From the NCBI RefSeq assembly GCF_019192735.1, contig NZ_JAHTKP010000065.1, positions 1-41,185 on the forward strand: a stretch of 41,185 bases of DNA, in the 5' to 3' direction. Every line of letters starts with the position of its first letter. Position 1 is the stretch's first letter. Both the position numbers and the translations under genes were made by a program. The notes beneath the pieces were generated by a model. It ran no database searches. It was not told where the DNA came from and saw nothing but the letters and a program-made list of their open reading frames with translations. The stretch is from Kitasatospora aureofaciens. Its GTDB lineage: Bacteria; Actinomycetota; Actinomycetes; Streptomycetales; Streptomycetaceae. Below are positions 33,630 through 41,119 of this stretch, in pieces.

Positions 33630-34361
33630 ATGAAGTTCGCAGTCATCGGCGGAACCGGGCTGATCGGGTCACGGGTCGTGGAGAACCTGAACGTGGCCGG
33701 GCACCAAGCCGTACCGCACTCCCTGTCCACGGGCGTGGACATCATCACTGGCCAGGGGCTGGAGGCGGCCGTGGCGGGCGCCGACGTCGTCATCAACCTG
33801 ACGAATTCCCCGACCTTCGACGACGCCTCGCCCGCCTTCTTCCAGACCTCGATGGACAACCTTCTTGCCGCGAGCGAGAAGGGCGGGGTCAGACACTTCG
33901 TCATCCTCTCGATCGTCGGCGCTGACCAAGTGCCCGATCTGGACTACTACCGGGCGAAGGTGCTTCAGGAAAACATCCTCAAGGCCGGGCCGATCCCGTA
34001 TTCCATCGTCCGCGCCACGCAGTTCATGGAGTTCATGGACGCGACCCTGTCCATGACCGCCGACGGTGACACCGTCCGCCTGCCACGCACGCCAATCCAG
34101 CCGATCGCCGCTGCGGATGTCTCCAGCATCGTCGCCGAAGTCGCCGCAGGCAGCCCTCTGAACGGCGTCGTCAACATCGCAGGTCCCGACGTCTACCGCC
34201 TCGACGAACTCGGCCGACTCACCCTGACCGCCAAGGGCGACGGGCGCTCTGTCGTCACCGACGACAGCGCCGGCATGTTCGCCGCCGCCCACGGCGACGT
34301 CCTCACCGCCCCGAACGACGCCCGCATCGCCCCCACCCACTACACCGACTGGCTCTCCTGA
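33630..34361 (+). CDS. NmrA-like NAD(P)-binding oxidoreductase (atypical SDR)
   Basis: A 243-aa protein: GGTGLIGSRVV at residues 7-17 binds the dinucleotide; VVINLTNSP, HFVILSIVGAD and YYRAKVLQENIL (the Y-x3-K pair) follow the NmrA/HSCARG pattern; RATQFMEFM precedes the C-terminal subdomain. Such proteins act as NADPH sensors or reductases of quinones and ketones. AAAGG precedes ATG 33630. The 190-bp region before it is relatively AT-rich and should hold the promoter. A cupin gene follows 91 bp later on the same strand, possibly in the same operon. Confidence 0.82.
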   Translation: MKFAVIGGTGLIGSRVVENLNVAGHQAVPHSLSTGVDIITGQGLEAAVAGADVVINLTNSPTFDDASPAFFQTSMDNLLAASEKGGVRHFVILSIVGADQVPDLDYYRAKVLQENILKAGPIPYSIVRATQFMEFMDATLSMTADGDTVRLPRTPIQPIAAADVSSIVAEVAAGSPLNGVVNIAGPDVYRLDELGRLTLTAKGDGRSVVTDDSAGMFAAAHGDVLTAPNDARIAPTHYTDWLS

Positions 34362-34452
34362 ACGGTCCCCCCTCCAGCACTCGACTTGCTGAGCCAGTCC
34401 AGGGCGATGCGCGCGTCGCTCCCACTCTGATTGCCTCAAGAGGAGGAACGCC

Positions 34453-34893
34453 ATGTCGCACAGCGAGTCGTCCGGCGGCGCCGGACAGCAGCCGCGCTCC
34501 GATGCATGGAAAACGGCCCTCACCGTGCTCCAGACGGTGAAGCCGCCGCACATCCCCGAGGGAGCCGAGGTCATGACCGTTCACGTGGAGTTTCCTCCCG
34601 GCGACCCCGGCACCCCTCCCCACCGTCACCCCGGACCGGCCTTTGGATACATGCTCGAAGGAGAGATGCGCTTCGAGCTCGAAGGCGAGCCGGAACGCGT
34701 GATCCGGGCAGGGGAGACCTTCTGGGAACCGGGCGGCGACGTCATCCACTACCAGGACGGCAACAACCGCACCGACTCCTGGAGCCGCTTCATCGTCACC
34801 ATGCTGTGCGTGCCGGACCAGCCAATGATCACCCTTGTCGACGACGAGGAGCTTGCACAGCGTAAAGACCGGCGAGCGCCCAGGCCTTCGTGA
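34453..34893 (+). CDS. Cupin-domain protein
   Basis: A 146-aa single-domain cupin. Motif 1 is GTPPHRHPGPAFGYMLEGEM (two metal-binding His; the usual Glu position is not obvious), and motif 2 surrounds EPGGDVIHYQDG with a third His. Small cupins of this kind bind a metal and act as oxygenases, isomerases or sensors; the reaction is unknown. An excellent AGGAGGAA precedes ATG 34453. Same strand and close to the NmrA-like gene, which suggests a shared stress or catabolic role. Confidence 0.8.
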   Translation: MSHSESSGGAGQQPRSDAWKTALTVLQTVKPPHIPEGAEVMTVHVEFPPGDPGTPPHRHPGPAFGYMLEGEMRFELEGEPERVIRAGETFWEPGGDVIHYQDGNNRTDSWSRFIVTMLCVPDQPMITLVDDEELAQRKDRRAPRPS

Positions 34894-35139
34894 GGTCCCT
34901 CGCAGGGGACGATGTCAGGGGCGCCTGTTGGACGGGCCGGTCTGTCAGTCCGTGAGGCCGAAGTCCAAGCTGCCGGGCTGTACTTCGGTGATGCACGTCA
35001 GCCATGCGATAGCAGGGACCGAGGCAGCGGGTCGGTGGTGACCTGGCGGCGGCCCCAGATGGTGCTCCGCCCCGCCCGATGCCCGCACCACGACCCGGAC
35101 ACCGGGCAGTCACATGATCGCCTGTAGCTGGACGAGTCA
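34894..35139. other. Non-coding stretch leading to the CRISPR remnant
   Basis: No frame here is convincing. It lies before the intact repeat and may represent former leader or spacer-repeat sequence, but it lacks the AT-rich character expected of a CRISPR leader. A minus-strand frame ending in GSLDFGLTD near 34950 is too short to call. Confidence 0.35.
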
Positions 35140-35229
35140 GTAGCAACCCCCGCGAGCGCGGGGCCGACATCAGCGTTGTCCCTGGCTCGGGGTCGGCTAC
35201 GGAGCAACCGTCGCGAGTGCGGGGCCGAC
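35140..35229. CRISPR. Orphan two-repeat CRISPR unit of type I-E geometry
   Basis: Repeat 1 (35140-35168) and repeat 2 (35201-35229) are each 29 bp and enclose a 32-bp spacer (35169-35200), the exact 29/32 spacing of type I-E. Repeat 1 has the palindromic core CCCCGCGAGCGCGGGG and the flanks AGCAACC and CCGAC of streptomycete I-E repeats. Repeat 2 differs at four positions (TA/GG-type start, core CCGTCGCGAGTGCGGGG), as terminal repeats often do. No third repeat follows after another 32 bp, and no cas gene is in the window. It is probably the eroded end of a former array. Confidence 0.72.
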
Positions 35230-35420
35230 CGCAAGGCCCCGAGCACCGTCTCCACGCCGTTGGGGGAGCTCTCCGGTGGCTGTTTCCGGCATGTTGTCCG
35301 CCCCCTTCCGGCGTCGATGTCCGCGAGTGAACCCCGAGGCAGGCGTGCCGTCCTTCCCGATACGGACCTCACGGCTTGCCTGGCCAGGACGCCGACGCCG
35401 GTGCGGGGCGATCTGCGAGG
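35230..35420. other. Gap between the CRISPR unit and the flavoprotein gene
   Basis: This is the 3' flank of the minus-strand flavoprotein gene. Nothing gene-like is seen and no clear terminator stem was found. Confidence 0.35.
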
Positions 35421-36155
35421 TCAGGCGCCGGTCAGCGCTGCCGGCGCGTCGCCCGTCTCCCTGAGGGAGGCCGACAGGGCGCGGGCCTCGTGTTCGGTCA
35501 TCCGGGAGGTGTCGTACGGCACCGCGTTGACCCAACGCTGAGTCAGCCGGGCGATCCGCTCGCCGTACCGCTCCGCGGTGATCCGGTCGCCGCGCGATCC
35601 GGCGTGCTCCGGCCCCTGGTCGGCGTGGCTCTGGCTCATCAGACCCAGCCACGAGCCCAGCCGGTTCACATCGTCGCGGGCGCCACCGCTCCAGTTGTTG
35701 CCCGGCATGTCGCCCACGCCGATCCACTGCATGCCCAGCTGCGCGGCGAAGACCGCCAGCTGCTCCAGGACCACCAGCTTGTCGCCGCTCTGCGAGGCGG
35801 ACATGGTGAACCCTCCGGCCAGCTTGTCCTTCCACGCCTGCGTCGTGAACGGCGTGAACGCCGCCTCCATGAACGCCTTGAACACCGCCGACACGCTGCC
35901 CATCAGCGTCGGGCAGCCGAGGACGATCGCATCGGAGCGCTCGAGCAGCGCCAGCACCTCCGCATCGTGCCAACGGCCCGCGGTGACGTCCTCGGCCCGG
36001 ATCTCGACGAGATGCACCCGGGCGCCCGGCACCAGCCGCGCCCCGTCGGCGAGGTGCTCGGCCAGAACCCGGGTGTGCCCGTGTACCGAGTGGTAGACCA
36101 CCGTCACCGTGACCATCGGCGCATCGTGCTCACGGTCAACGCCATTGACTGCCAT
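35421..36155 (-). CDS. WrbA-like flavodoxin-family NAD(P)H:quinone oxidoreductase
   Basis: A 244-aa protein with a flavodoxin fold starting at VTVTVVYHSVHGHTRVLAEH (phosphate-binding loop S-x-H-G-H-T). FMN-contact loops are GCPTLMGSVSAVFKAFMEA and GGFTMSASQSGDK, with MPGNNWSGG afterwards. The last 45 residues exceed ordinary WrbA length and look like a tail with no known domain. It likely reduces quinones by two electrons. ATG 36155 has AGAGGA close by; ATG at codon 14 (VTVTV) is an alternative. It diverges from a LysR gene, the usual layout for a LysR-controlled oxidoreductase. Confidence 0.82.
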   Translation of the reverse strand: MAVNGVDREHDAPMVTVTVVYHSVHGHTRVLAEHLADGARLVPGARVHLVEIRAEDVTAGRWHDAEVLALLERSDAIVLGCPTLMGSVSAVFKAFMEAAFTPFTTQAWKDKLAGGFTMSASQSGDKLVVLEQLAVFAAQLGMQWIGVGDMPGNNWSGGARDDVNRLGSWLGLMSQSHADQGPEHAGSRGDRITAERYGERIARLTQRWVNAVPYDTSRMTEHEARALSASLRETGDAPAALTGA

Positions 36156-36253
36156 GTCCTCTTCACTACTTCCGGTCGTGGGGAAATCCCTGCTTGCCCA
36201 GCCATCACACCCTGCGTACGGCACGGCATCAACGCCGAACTTCGGCACGCAGC

Positions 36254-36270
36254 GATCGGTCACACCGATC
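36254..36270. promoter_or_regulatory. LysR-type operator (T-N11-A box)
   Basis: GATCGGT and ACCGATC are perfect 7-bp inverted arms around CAC. The site satisfies both the T-N11-A rule (36256 and 36268) and the ATC-N9-GAT variant. It lies in the 135-bp gap between the divergent flavoprotein and LysR genes, over the -35 region of the LysR promoter, which suggests autoregulation. Confidence 0.75.
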
Positions 36271-36278
36271 GATCGCGA

Positions 36279-36284
36279 TAGCCT
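36279..36284 (+). promoter_or_regulatory. -10 element of the LysR gene (leaderless)
   Basis: TAGCCT ends six bases before the GTG at 36291, with no Shine-Dalgarno. Confidence 0.45.
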
Positions 36285-36290
36285 GGCCCC

Positions 36291-37196
36291 GTGGACAGGA
36301 TGGAACTGGAAGCATTCGTCGCGGTCGCGGAAGAGCTCCACTTCGGCCGCGCCGCCGCGCGCCTGCACCGGGGGCAACCCACCGTCAGCGACGCCGTCAG
36401 GCGACTGGAGACCACCCTGGGCGGGCGGCTGTTCCACCGCACCAGCCGCCGGGTCTCACTGACCGACCTCGGCCAAGCGCTACTGCCCGACGCCCACGCC
36501 ACCCTGGCCCAACTGCGCCGCTTCCAGCAGCGCGGACGCTCCCTGGCCGCCGGCGACCGGACCCGCACCACCCTCGTCGTCGCCCACGCCGAATACACCG
36601 GCCACCAGCTGCTGTTGCGCTGCCTGCCGCAACTGCGCGACCGTTTCCCCGACGTGACGATCGTGCCGGAGGCCATGCCGACCACAGCCCAGCTCACCGC
36701 CCTGCGGGCCGAGACGATCGGGCTGGGCATCGGCTGGGCGACCGGCGACGTCACCGGCGTACGCGCGAGGGTACTGTCCACCGAGAGGTTCATGGCGCTC
36801 GTACCCGCAGCCCACCCCCTCGCCGGGCACGCCGAGCTGAGCGCGTCCGAACTGTCCACCACCGGCCTGCTCACCTGGCCCCACCAGATCAACAGCGGTC
36901 TCTGCGATCGCCTCCTGTCCGCCTTCCACATCGGCGGAGCCGACCTGCACATCATCAGAACCGCCGACAGCGTGCACGCCATCGCCGCTCATGTCGCCGC
37001 GGGAACGGGCATCGGCATCACCGTCGAATCCGCACTCGACCACCAGCCACCCGGCCTGCGCATCATCCCCCTCACCGGCCCTTCGACCACCGCCGACCAG
37101 GTCGTCCTCACCCCCACCGAGCCGTCGGACACCGCCACGGCACTGCGCGACCTGCTGCTGCACGCCTCGGCAGAGTCGCCCTCCACCGATCACTGA
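36291..37196 (+). CDS. LysR-family transcriptional regulator
   Basis: A 301-aa LTTR: N-terminal winged helix (residues 4-63, LEAFVAVAEELHFGRAAARL and QPTVSDAVRRLETTLGGRLF), linker helix, and a two-lobe effector domain (about 95-290). GTG 36291 was chosen on the leaderless -10 spacing; ATG 36300 would remove three residues. The perfect T-N11-A palindrome upstream and the divergent WrbA-like gene make these its likely targets. The inducer is unknown; quinones or other electrophiles are a reasonable guess for this pairing. Confidence 0.9.
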   Translation: MDRMELEAFVAVAEELHFGRAAARLHRGQPTVSDAVRRLETTLGGRLFHRTSRRVSLTDLGQALLPDAHATLAQLRRFQQRGRSLAAGDRTRTTLVVAHAEYTGHQLLLRCLPQLRDRFPDVTIVPEAMPTTAQLTALRAETIGLGIGWATGDVTGVRARVLSTERFMALVPAAHPLAGHAELSASELSTTGLLTWPHQINSGLCDRLLSAFHIGGADLHIIRTADSVHAIAAHVAAGTGIGITVESALDHQPPGLRIIPLTGPSTTADQVVLTPTEPSDTATALRDLLLHASAESPSTDH

Positions 37197-37279
37197 GCGG
37201 TGTGCATCGTGAAGTCGTAGGTCGTGGGGCTGGTGTGCGCGCATCTTGCCGGGCTCTCGCTGGTCGGCGGCCGGTGTCC

Positions 37280-37432
37280 ATGGTGAAGATCGTCTGACGG
37301 GGTGGCCGGGGCGGTTCACCGCCGGATGCACCAGCGGCACCGGCTGTTCCACGAGATCCGGCAGCGCGGCTGCACCGGCAGCATCCAAGTCGTGCGCCGC
37401 CACCTGGCCAAACTCTGCGAAGCGGCGGCCGA
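37280..37432 (+). pseudogene. ISL3-family transposase, internal fragment
   Basis: FTAGCTSGTG and, one frame away, HRLFHEIRQRGCTGSIQVVR-RHLAKL reproduce the segment that follows the inserted HTH in ISL3-type transposases (normally ...EGCTNA..LFHEIRQRGYTGS...VRRHL). It is frameshifted and only about 45 residues long. In an intact transposase this piece lies after the segment now found at 38651-39150, so the order is scrambled. Confidence 0.55.
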
Positions 37433-37508
37433 ACCGGTCGCGCCGCACGGCGGCGGCCTGGATCCCAATCCGATTGCCCCTTCGCGGCCTGCTCCGCATC
37501 CTGTTGGA

Positions 37509-38372
37509 ATGCGCTTCTCCGTCAACATCCCCAACTTCGGCGACTTCGCCGACCCCCGCAACGTCGCCACCGTGGCGGCCGCCGCCGAACAGTCCGGCTG
37601 GGACGGGCTGTTCGTCTGGGACCACGTCCTGCACCGACAGCACCAGGGACGTCCGTTCGCAGACCCCTGGATGCTGCTGACCGCGGCCGCTCTGGCCACC
37701 TTCCGGATCCGACTGGGCACCCTGCTGACGCCGGTTCCCCGTTACCGACCGCAGCAACTCGCCCGCCAAGTGGCCACCCTGGACCACCTCAGCGGCGGCC
37801 GGGTGATCTTCGCCGCCGGCCTGGGCGGCCCGATCGACGACGAGTACCGCAGCTTCGGCGACGACGCCGAGCCACCATTCCTCGCCGAGCGACTGGACGA
37901 GGGACTGGAGCTGCTCAGCCGCTTCTGGTCCGGCGAGCCGGTGAACCACCACGGCCGGCACTACGAGGCACGGGACGTGACACTGCTGCCCGCCACCGTG
38001 CAGCGGCCCTGCCCGCCCGTGTGGATCGGCGGGTTCTGGCCGCGGCGCCCGCCCATGCGGCGGGCGGCCCGGTGGGACGGCGCGGTGCCGCTCTTCGAGA
38101 CGGCCCGGCACGGACATGTCCCGGACGCGGCAGAGGTACGGGATCTGATCGGCTACGTCCGCAAGCACCGTACAGCGGAGGCCGAGCGCCCGTTCGAGTT
38201 CGTTCTTGGCGGTGCCACGCCTCCGGATGCCGCCAAGGCCAGGGACGTGATCGGCCCGCTGCACGACGCCGGCGCCACCTGGTGGGACGAGCGACAGGTC
38301 CAGACCGGCCCCGACCTGGACCGCCTGGCCCCGGTCCTGCGCCGCGTCGAGGCGGGGCCGCCCGAGATCTGA
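37509..38372 (+). CDS. LLM-class flavin-dependent oxidoreductase
   Basis: A 287-aa TIM-barrel flavoprotein of the luciferase-like monooxygenase group: MRFSVNIPNFGDFADPRNVA, WDGLFVWDHV, IRLGTLLTPVPRYRPQQLAR, TLDHLSGGRVIFAAGLGG, and PVWIGGFWPRR. These are the F420 or FMN-binding landmarks of the family. In actinomycetes many such proteins use F420. ATG 37509 is preceded only by TTGGA. The preceding 70 codons of open frame are ISL3 debris. It stands alone between two ISL3 fragments; substrate unknown. Confidence 0.83.
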   Translation: MRFSVNIPNFGDFADPRNVATVAAAAEQSGWDGLFVWDHVLHRQHQGRPFADPWMLLTAAALATFRIRLGTLLTPVPRYRPQQLARQVATLDHLSGGRVIFAAGLGGPIDDEYRSFGDDAEPPFLAERLDEGLELLSRFWSGEPVNHHGRHYEARDVTLLPATVQRPCPPVWIGGFWPRRPPMRRAARWDGAVPLFETARHGHVPDAAEVRDLIGYVRKHRTAEAERPFEFVLGGATPPDAAKARDVIGPLHDAGATWWDERQVQTGPDLDRLAPVLRRVEAGPPEI

Positions 38373-38650
38373 TCGGCCGTTCGAGGGTGTGCCGGGTTCG
38401 CCGGTGCGGTTCCTCGGTCGCTGCCCGGGTGGCGACCGGGGGCGTTCACGGCTTGCCGGACCGGAGTTGATCAGCCGGTCCGGCATCGGCCCGGACACCT
38501 TGGCAGCGGCTGACCAGCACCACGGACCGGTCCTGGGCCCGCATGACCGGCTCGGGTTCGGACGAACCGGTAAGGGGCCGCTGTGGGATTTCGTGCTGCC
38601 CGGCGGCGGTAGCAGATGAGCGCGGCACCGATGATGACGCTCGGTGAATG
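38373..38650. other. Gap without a supported gene
   Basis: This is high-GC sequence after the LLM gene with open frames on several strands, none recognisable. It may include scrambled IS sequence, because an ISL3 fragment begins at its right edge. Confidence 0.35.
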
Positions 38651-39150
38651 ACGCGCCGGCGAACGGCTGTGCCGCAAGCTCCACCTGACTGCTGGCCGAA
38701 CACGCCTGCTGGAACTGCTGGAGGCACCTCCGGTGCCGGAGCAGGCTCCGCGCATGCTTGGTGTCGACGAGTTCGCCTTCCGTCGCGGGCGCCGCAACGG
38801 AACCATCCTGGTCGACGTCGAGACCCGAAGGGTCGTCGACGTGCTGCCCGACCGCATCTCCGAGACGTTCGCCGCCTGGCTCACGGAGCATCCTGGCACC
38901 GAGATCATCTGCCGGGACCGGGCCAGCGCCTTCACCAAGGCAGTCAATCAGGCGGCCCCAAGTGCCCCGGAGGTCGCCGACAGATGTCACTTGCCGCAGA
39001 ACCTGCCCGCCGCTGTGGAGAAGACCCAGATCGTCGAGAGGATCCGCCACCGCCACGCAGATGTCCATCGACTGCCCAACCAGGGCTGGACGATCAGCGC
39101 CACGTACGGCGTAGCGGCCCGTGTCGGCGCCGGGAACGTGCTGCCGAGCC
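38651..39150 (+). pseudogene. ISL3-family transposase, central fragment
   Basis: The frame reads RLCRKLHLTAGRTRLLELLE, then RMLGVDEFAFRRGRRNGTIL (first catalytic Asp), VDVETRRVVDVLPDRISETF, and EIICRDRASAFTKAV (second catalytic Asp). It then passes HLPQNLPAAVEKT straight into the inserted HTH (VERIRHRHADVHRLPNQGWT-ISA), after which it degenerates. The N-terminal zinc domain, part of the region after the second Asp and the final Glu half are missing. The open frame runs on to 39215 but is not transposase-like at the end. Confidence 0.75.
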
Positions 39151-39350
39151 CCTCCATGTTCAGGAAGAGCCGGGCCTCTGTGCGACATCCCGCGAGTTCT
39201 CCTGAGCCCCGCTGAGTACCCGAGGCTGTGGCCAGGGGCTTCTTCCTCCTTCGAGTGTTCTGTCGGCCTGTAACGTAACTTCGGGATTCCTGAAGCGTTC
39301 TCAGCTCGTCCGACCGATCTGCGGTCTGGTCGAAGGCGAGGAGGCGCGGG

Positions 39351-40430
39351 TTGTCGGCGCTGGCGGTGGTGCGGGACCTGCGCGCGTACCGGGAGCCGGT
39401 CTCGGCGGAGGAACTGGAGCAGTTCGAGACGGACGTGCTGGCCGGCTTCGTCCTGGCCCGGGCGTCGGCGGGGCTGACGGACGGCACGATCCGCGGCGAC
39501 GTCGGGCACCTGGAGCAAGTGCGGACCTGGTTCGGCCGGCCGCTGTGGGAGATGGAGCCGGCCGACGCGGACGCGTACTTCGGGCGGGTGCTGCGGGGCT
39601 CGCCCAGCGGCACCCGCCTGGCCCGCTCCCAGGCGCTGAGCACGTACTTCCTGTTCCTGGAGCTGCGGCACAAGGTCGAGATCCACCGGATGACCGGGCG
39701 GGTCGTCGAGTGCCCGATCGACGAGATGAACCGCCTGCGCGGTTCCAAGGACGCCCAGTTGCGGATCCCGCCGACCGTCCCGGAGGTCGACCTGCTGTTC
39801 GCTGGCTGGGGCGGCGAGCTGGCGAGCTGCCGCAAGTTCGCCCCGACCGCGAGGAACTACACCGCCGCGAAGCTGATGTCCCAGGTTGGCCTGCGGGTGA
39901 GCGAGGCGTGCGGGCTCGACCTCACCGACATCAAGTGGAACCTGGGCCGGTTCGGCAAGCTGCACGTCCGCCTCGGCAAGGGTGCCCGCGGCTCGGGGCC
40001 GCGTGAGCGGATGGTGCCGCTGATCAATGGCGCGGACCGGACGCTTCGGTGGTTCATCGAGGACGTGTGGGGCCAGTTCGACGACGACCACACCCGCCCC
40101 GGCGCCCCGCTGTTCCCCTCCGAGCGCGGATGCGCCGACGGATCCTCGCACCGGGTGGGCGACGACGCCCTGCGGAACGGTCTGGCCGCTGCTGTCGAGG
40201 CTCATCTGCCCGGTCAGGCAGAGAAGTTGACCCCGCACGTCCTTCGGCACTTCTGCGCGTCCGAGCTCTACTCGGGCGGCCTGAACCTGCTCGCAATCCA
40301 GGAGGTTTTGGGACACTCCTGGATCGCCACGACGATGCGCTACGTCCACGTCCAGCAGACCAGGGTCGAGGACGCCTGGATCGCCGGGCAGCAGCGGGCC
40401 GCGAAGCGACTGGAAGGACTGATGGGATGA
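39351..40430 (+). CDS. Tyrosine recombinase/integrase, first gene of a three-gene module
   Basis: A 359-aa lambda-integrase-family protein. An N-terminal SAM-like core-binding domain (about 20-110) is followed by the catalytic domain with Arg182 (GLRVSEACGLDL), Lys210 in the beta-hairpin (RLGKGARG), His296 and Arg299 (HVLRHFCASEL), His322 (LGHSWIATT) and nucleophile Tyr331 (MRYVHV): a complete R-K-H-R-H-Y set. TTG 39351 was chosen because GAGGAGG lies seven bases upstream. Its stop overlaps the next start (ATGA). The N-terminal half is unlike XerC/D, and no phage genes are nearby, so it probably serves a small mobile element. Confidence 0.87.
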   Translation: MSALAVVRDLRAYREPVSAEELEQFETDVLAGFVLARASAGLTDGTIRGDVGHLEQVRTWFGRPLWEMEPADADAYFGRVLRGSPSGTRLARSQALSTYFLFLELRHKVEIHRMTGRVVECPIDEMNRLRGSKDAQLRIPPTVPEVDLLFAGWGGELASCRKFAPTARNYTAAKLMSQVGLRVSEACGLDLTDIKWNLGRFGKLHVRLGKGARGSGPRERMVPLINGADRTLRWFIEDVWGQFDDDHTRPGAPLFPSERGCADGSSHRVGDDALRNGLAAAVEAHLPGQAEKLTPHVLRHFCASELYSGGLNLLAIQEVLGHSWIATTMRYVHVQQTRVEDAWIAGQQRAAKRLEGLMG

Positions 40431-40750
40431 AGTGGAACCTGCGGCTGACCGCCGCGAACAAGGGCATCTGGAAGGCGTCCGAGCTGCAACGGATGCTGGC
40501 CGAGCACGGCCTGGTCATCTCGGCTGGGAAGATGTCCGGGTTGTGGTCCGGCCAGCCGGTCTCCCTGAAGCTGGAGGACCTGGACGTCGTCTGCGTCGTG
40601 CTCGGCTGCGAGATCAGCGACCTGCTGATCCCCGAGCCGGAGAAGGTCTCCCGCCCCGGGCAGCAGGACGCCGGACAGGCCGTCGTCGCGGCGGCGGGAC
40701 CGGCGGTGGTGCCCCGCCGCCGCGATGGGCGCTCGCTGCCCCCGATGTGA
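40427..40750 (+). CDS. Small Cro/CI-type HTH protein
   Basis: A 107-aa protein with an XRE-like five-helix domain at residues 1-75 (KGIWKASELQRMLAEHGLVI, SAGKMSGLWSGQPVSLKLED, LDVVCVVLGCEISDLLIPEP) and a disordered Ala/Gln/Arg tail. The domain is the Cro/CI type often annotated as a small putative transcriptional regulator. It overlaps the recombinase gene before it and the zinc-protein gene after it (ATGA and TGATG junctions), which argues for a structural or directionality-factor role in recombination or for autoregulation of the module. Confidence 0.82.
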   Translation: MKWNLRLTAANKGIWKASELQRMLAEHGLVISAGKMSGLWSGQPVSLKLEDLDVVCVVLGCEISDLLIPEPEKVSRPGQQDAGQAVVAAAGPAVVPRRRDGRSLPPM

Positions 40751-41046
40751 TGGCCTACGTCCTGCCGACAGGCAGGTGCAAACCGCCCGCCGCCTGCCCG
40801 GACTGCTTGGGCTGGGGCGTGCTGCCAGGCCGCACCTGCAGTGCGTGCCAGAGCTTCCGCCGCACCGAGGAGCCGGCTGAGTGCAGTGGATGCCGGCGAC
40901 TCGTGCGGTTGAAGAAGGGCTACTGCCGCCTGTGCTGGCATCAGGCGAGCCAGGGCGCCAAAGGTCAAGTCACCGTGCTGCAGCCCTACTTGGAGAAGGT
41001 TCGGGATGGCGTCCCGTGGAGTGGTGTAGCAAGGATCTTGGAGTAA
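40750..41046 (+). CDS. Four-CxxC zinc-ribbon protein, probably truncated by IS256
   Basis: A 98-aa frame with four CxxC knuckles (Cys16/19, 30/33, 45/48, 59/62), enough for two zinc ribbons, plus Cys10, followed by GQVTVLQPYLEKVRDG and then a tail (VPWSGVARILE) that runs into IS256 upstream sequence. ATG 40750 shares bases with the previous stop (TGATG). From memory of similar streptomycete clusters, the third gene is usually several hundred residues longer with a recombinase-like C-terminal part; this is recollection, not something visible here. The short length and the adjacent IS256 start fit truncation by insertion near 41005-41045. Confidence 0.65.
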   Translation: MAYVLPTGRCKPPAACPDCLGWGVLPGRTCSACQSFRRTEEPAECSGCRRLVRLKKGYCRLCWHQASQGAKGQVTVLQPYLEKVRDGVPWSGVARILE

Positions 41047-41119
41047 CCCCTGGTCACGGGAGAGCCATCGCGCAACTCTCTGAGTAGAACGGCGAGTTCA
41101 CCAGGGGGTGCGCGATGGC
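41047..41119. promoter_or_regulatory. Interleaved inverted repeats over the IS256 start
   Basis: CCCCTGGT (41047-41054) pairs with ACCAGGGG (41100-41107), and GCCATCGCGCA (41064-41074) pairs perfectly with TGCGCGATGGC (41109-41119), which contains the transposase ATG. The pairs interleave (A-B-A'-B'), so the RNA would form alternative hairpins or a pseudoknot. In read-through transcripts this would bury the start codon. Confidence 0.55.

Noticed and set aside
35079..35139. A further CRISPR repeat upstream of repeat 1
   Set aside because: The sequence at the position expected for a preceding 29-bp repeat shows no convincing match to the repeat core.
36480..40349. A minus-strand open frame of nearly 1,300 codons
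   Set aside because: It runs antisense across LysR, LLM, ISL3 and integrase sequence and is Arg/Gly/Asp-rich with no domain; it is a by-product of the G/C third-position bias of the plus-strand genes.
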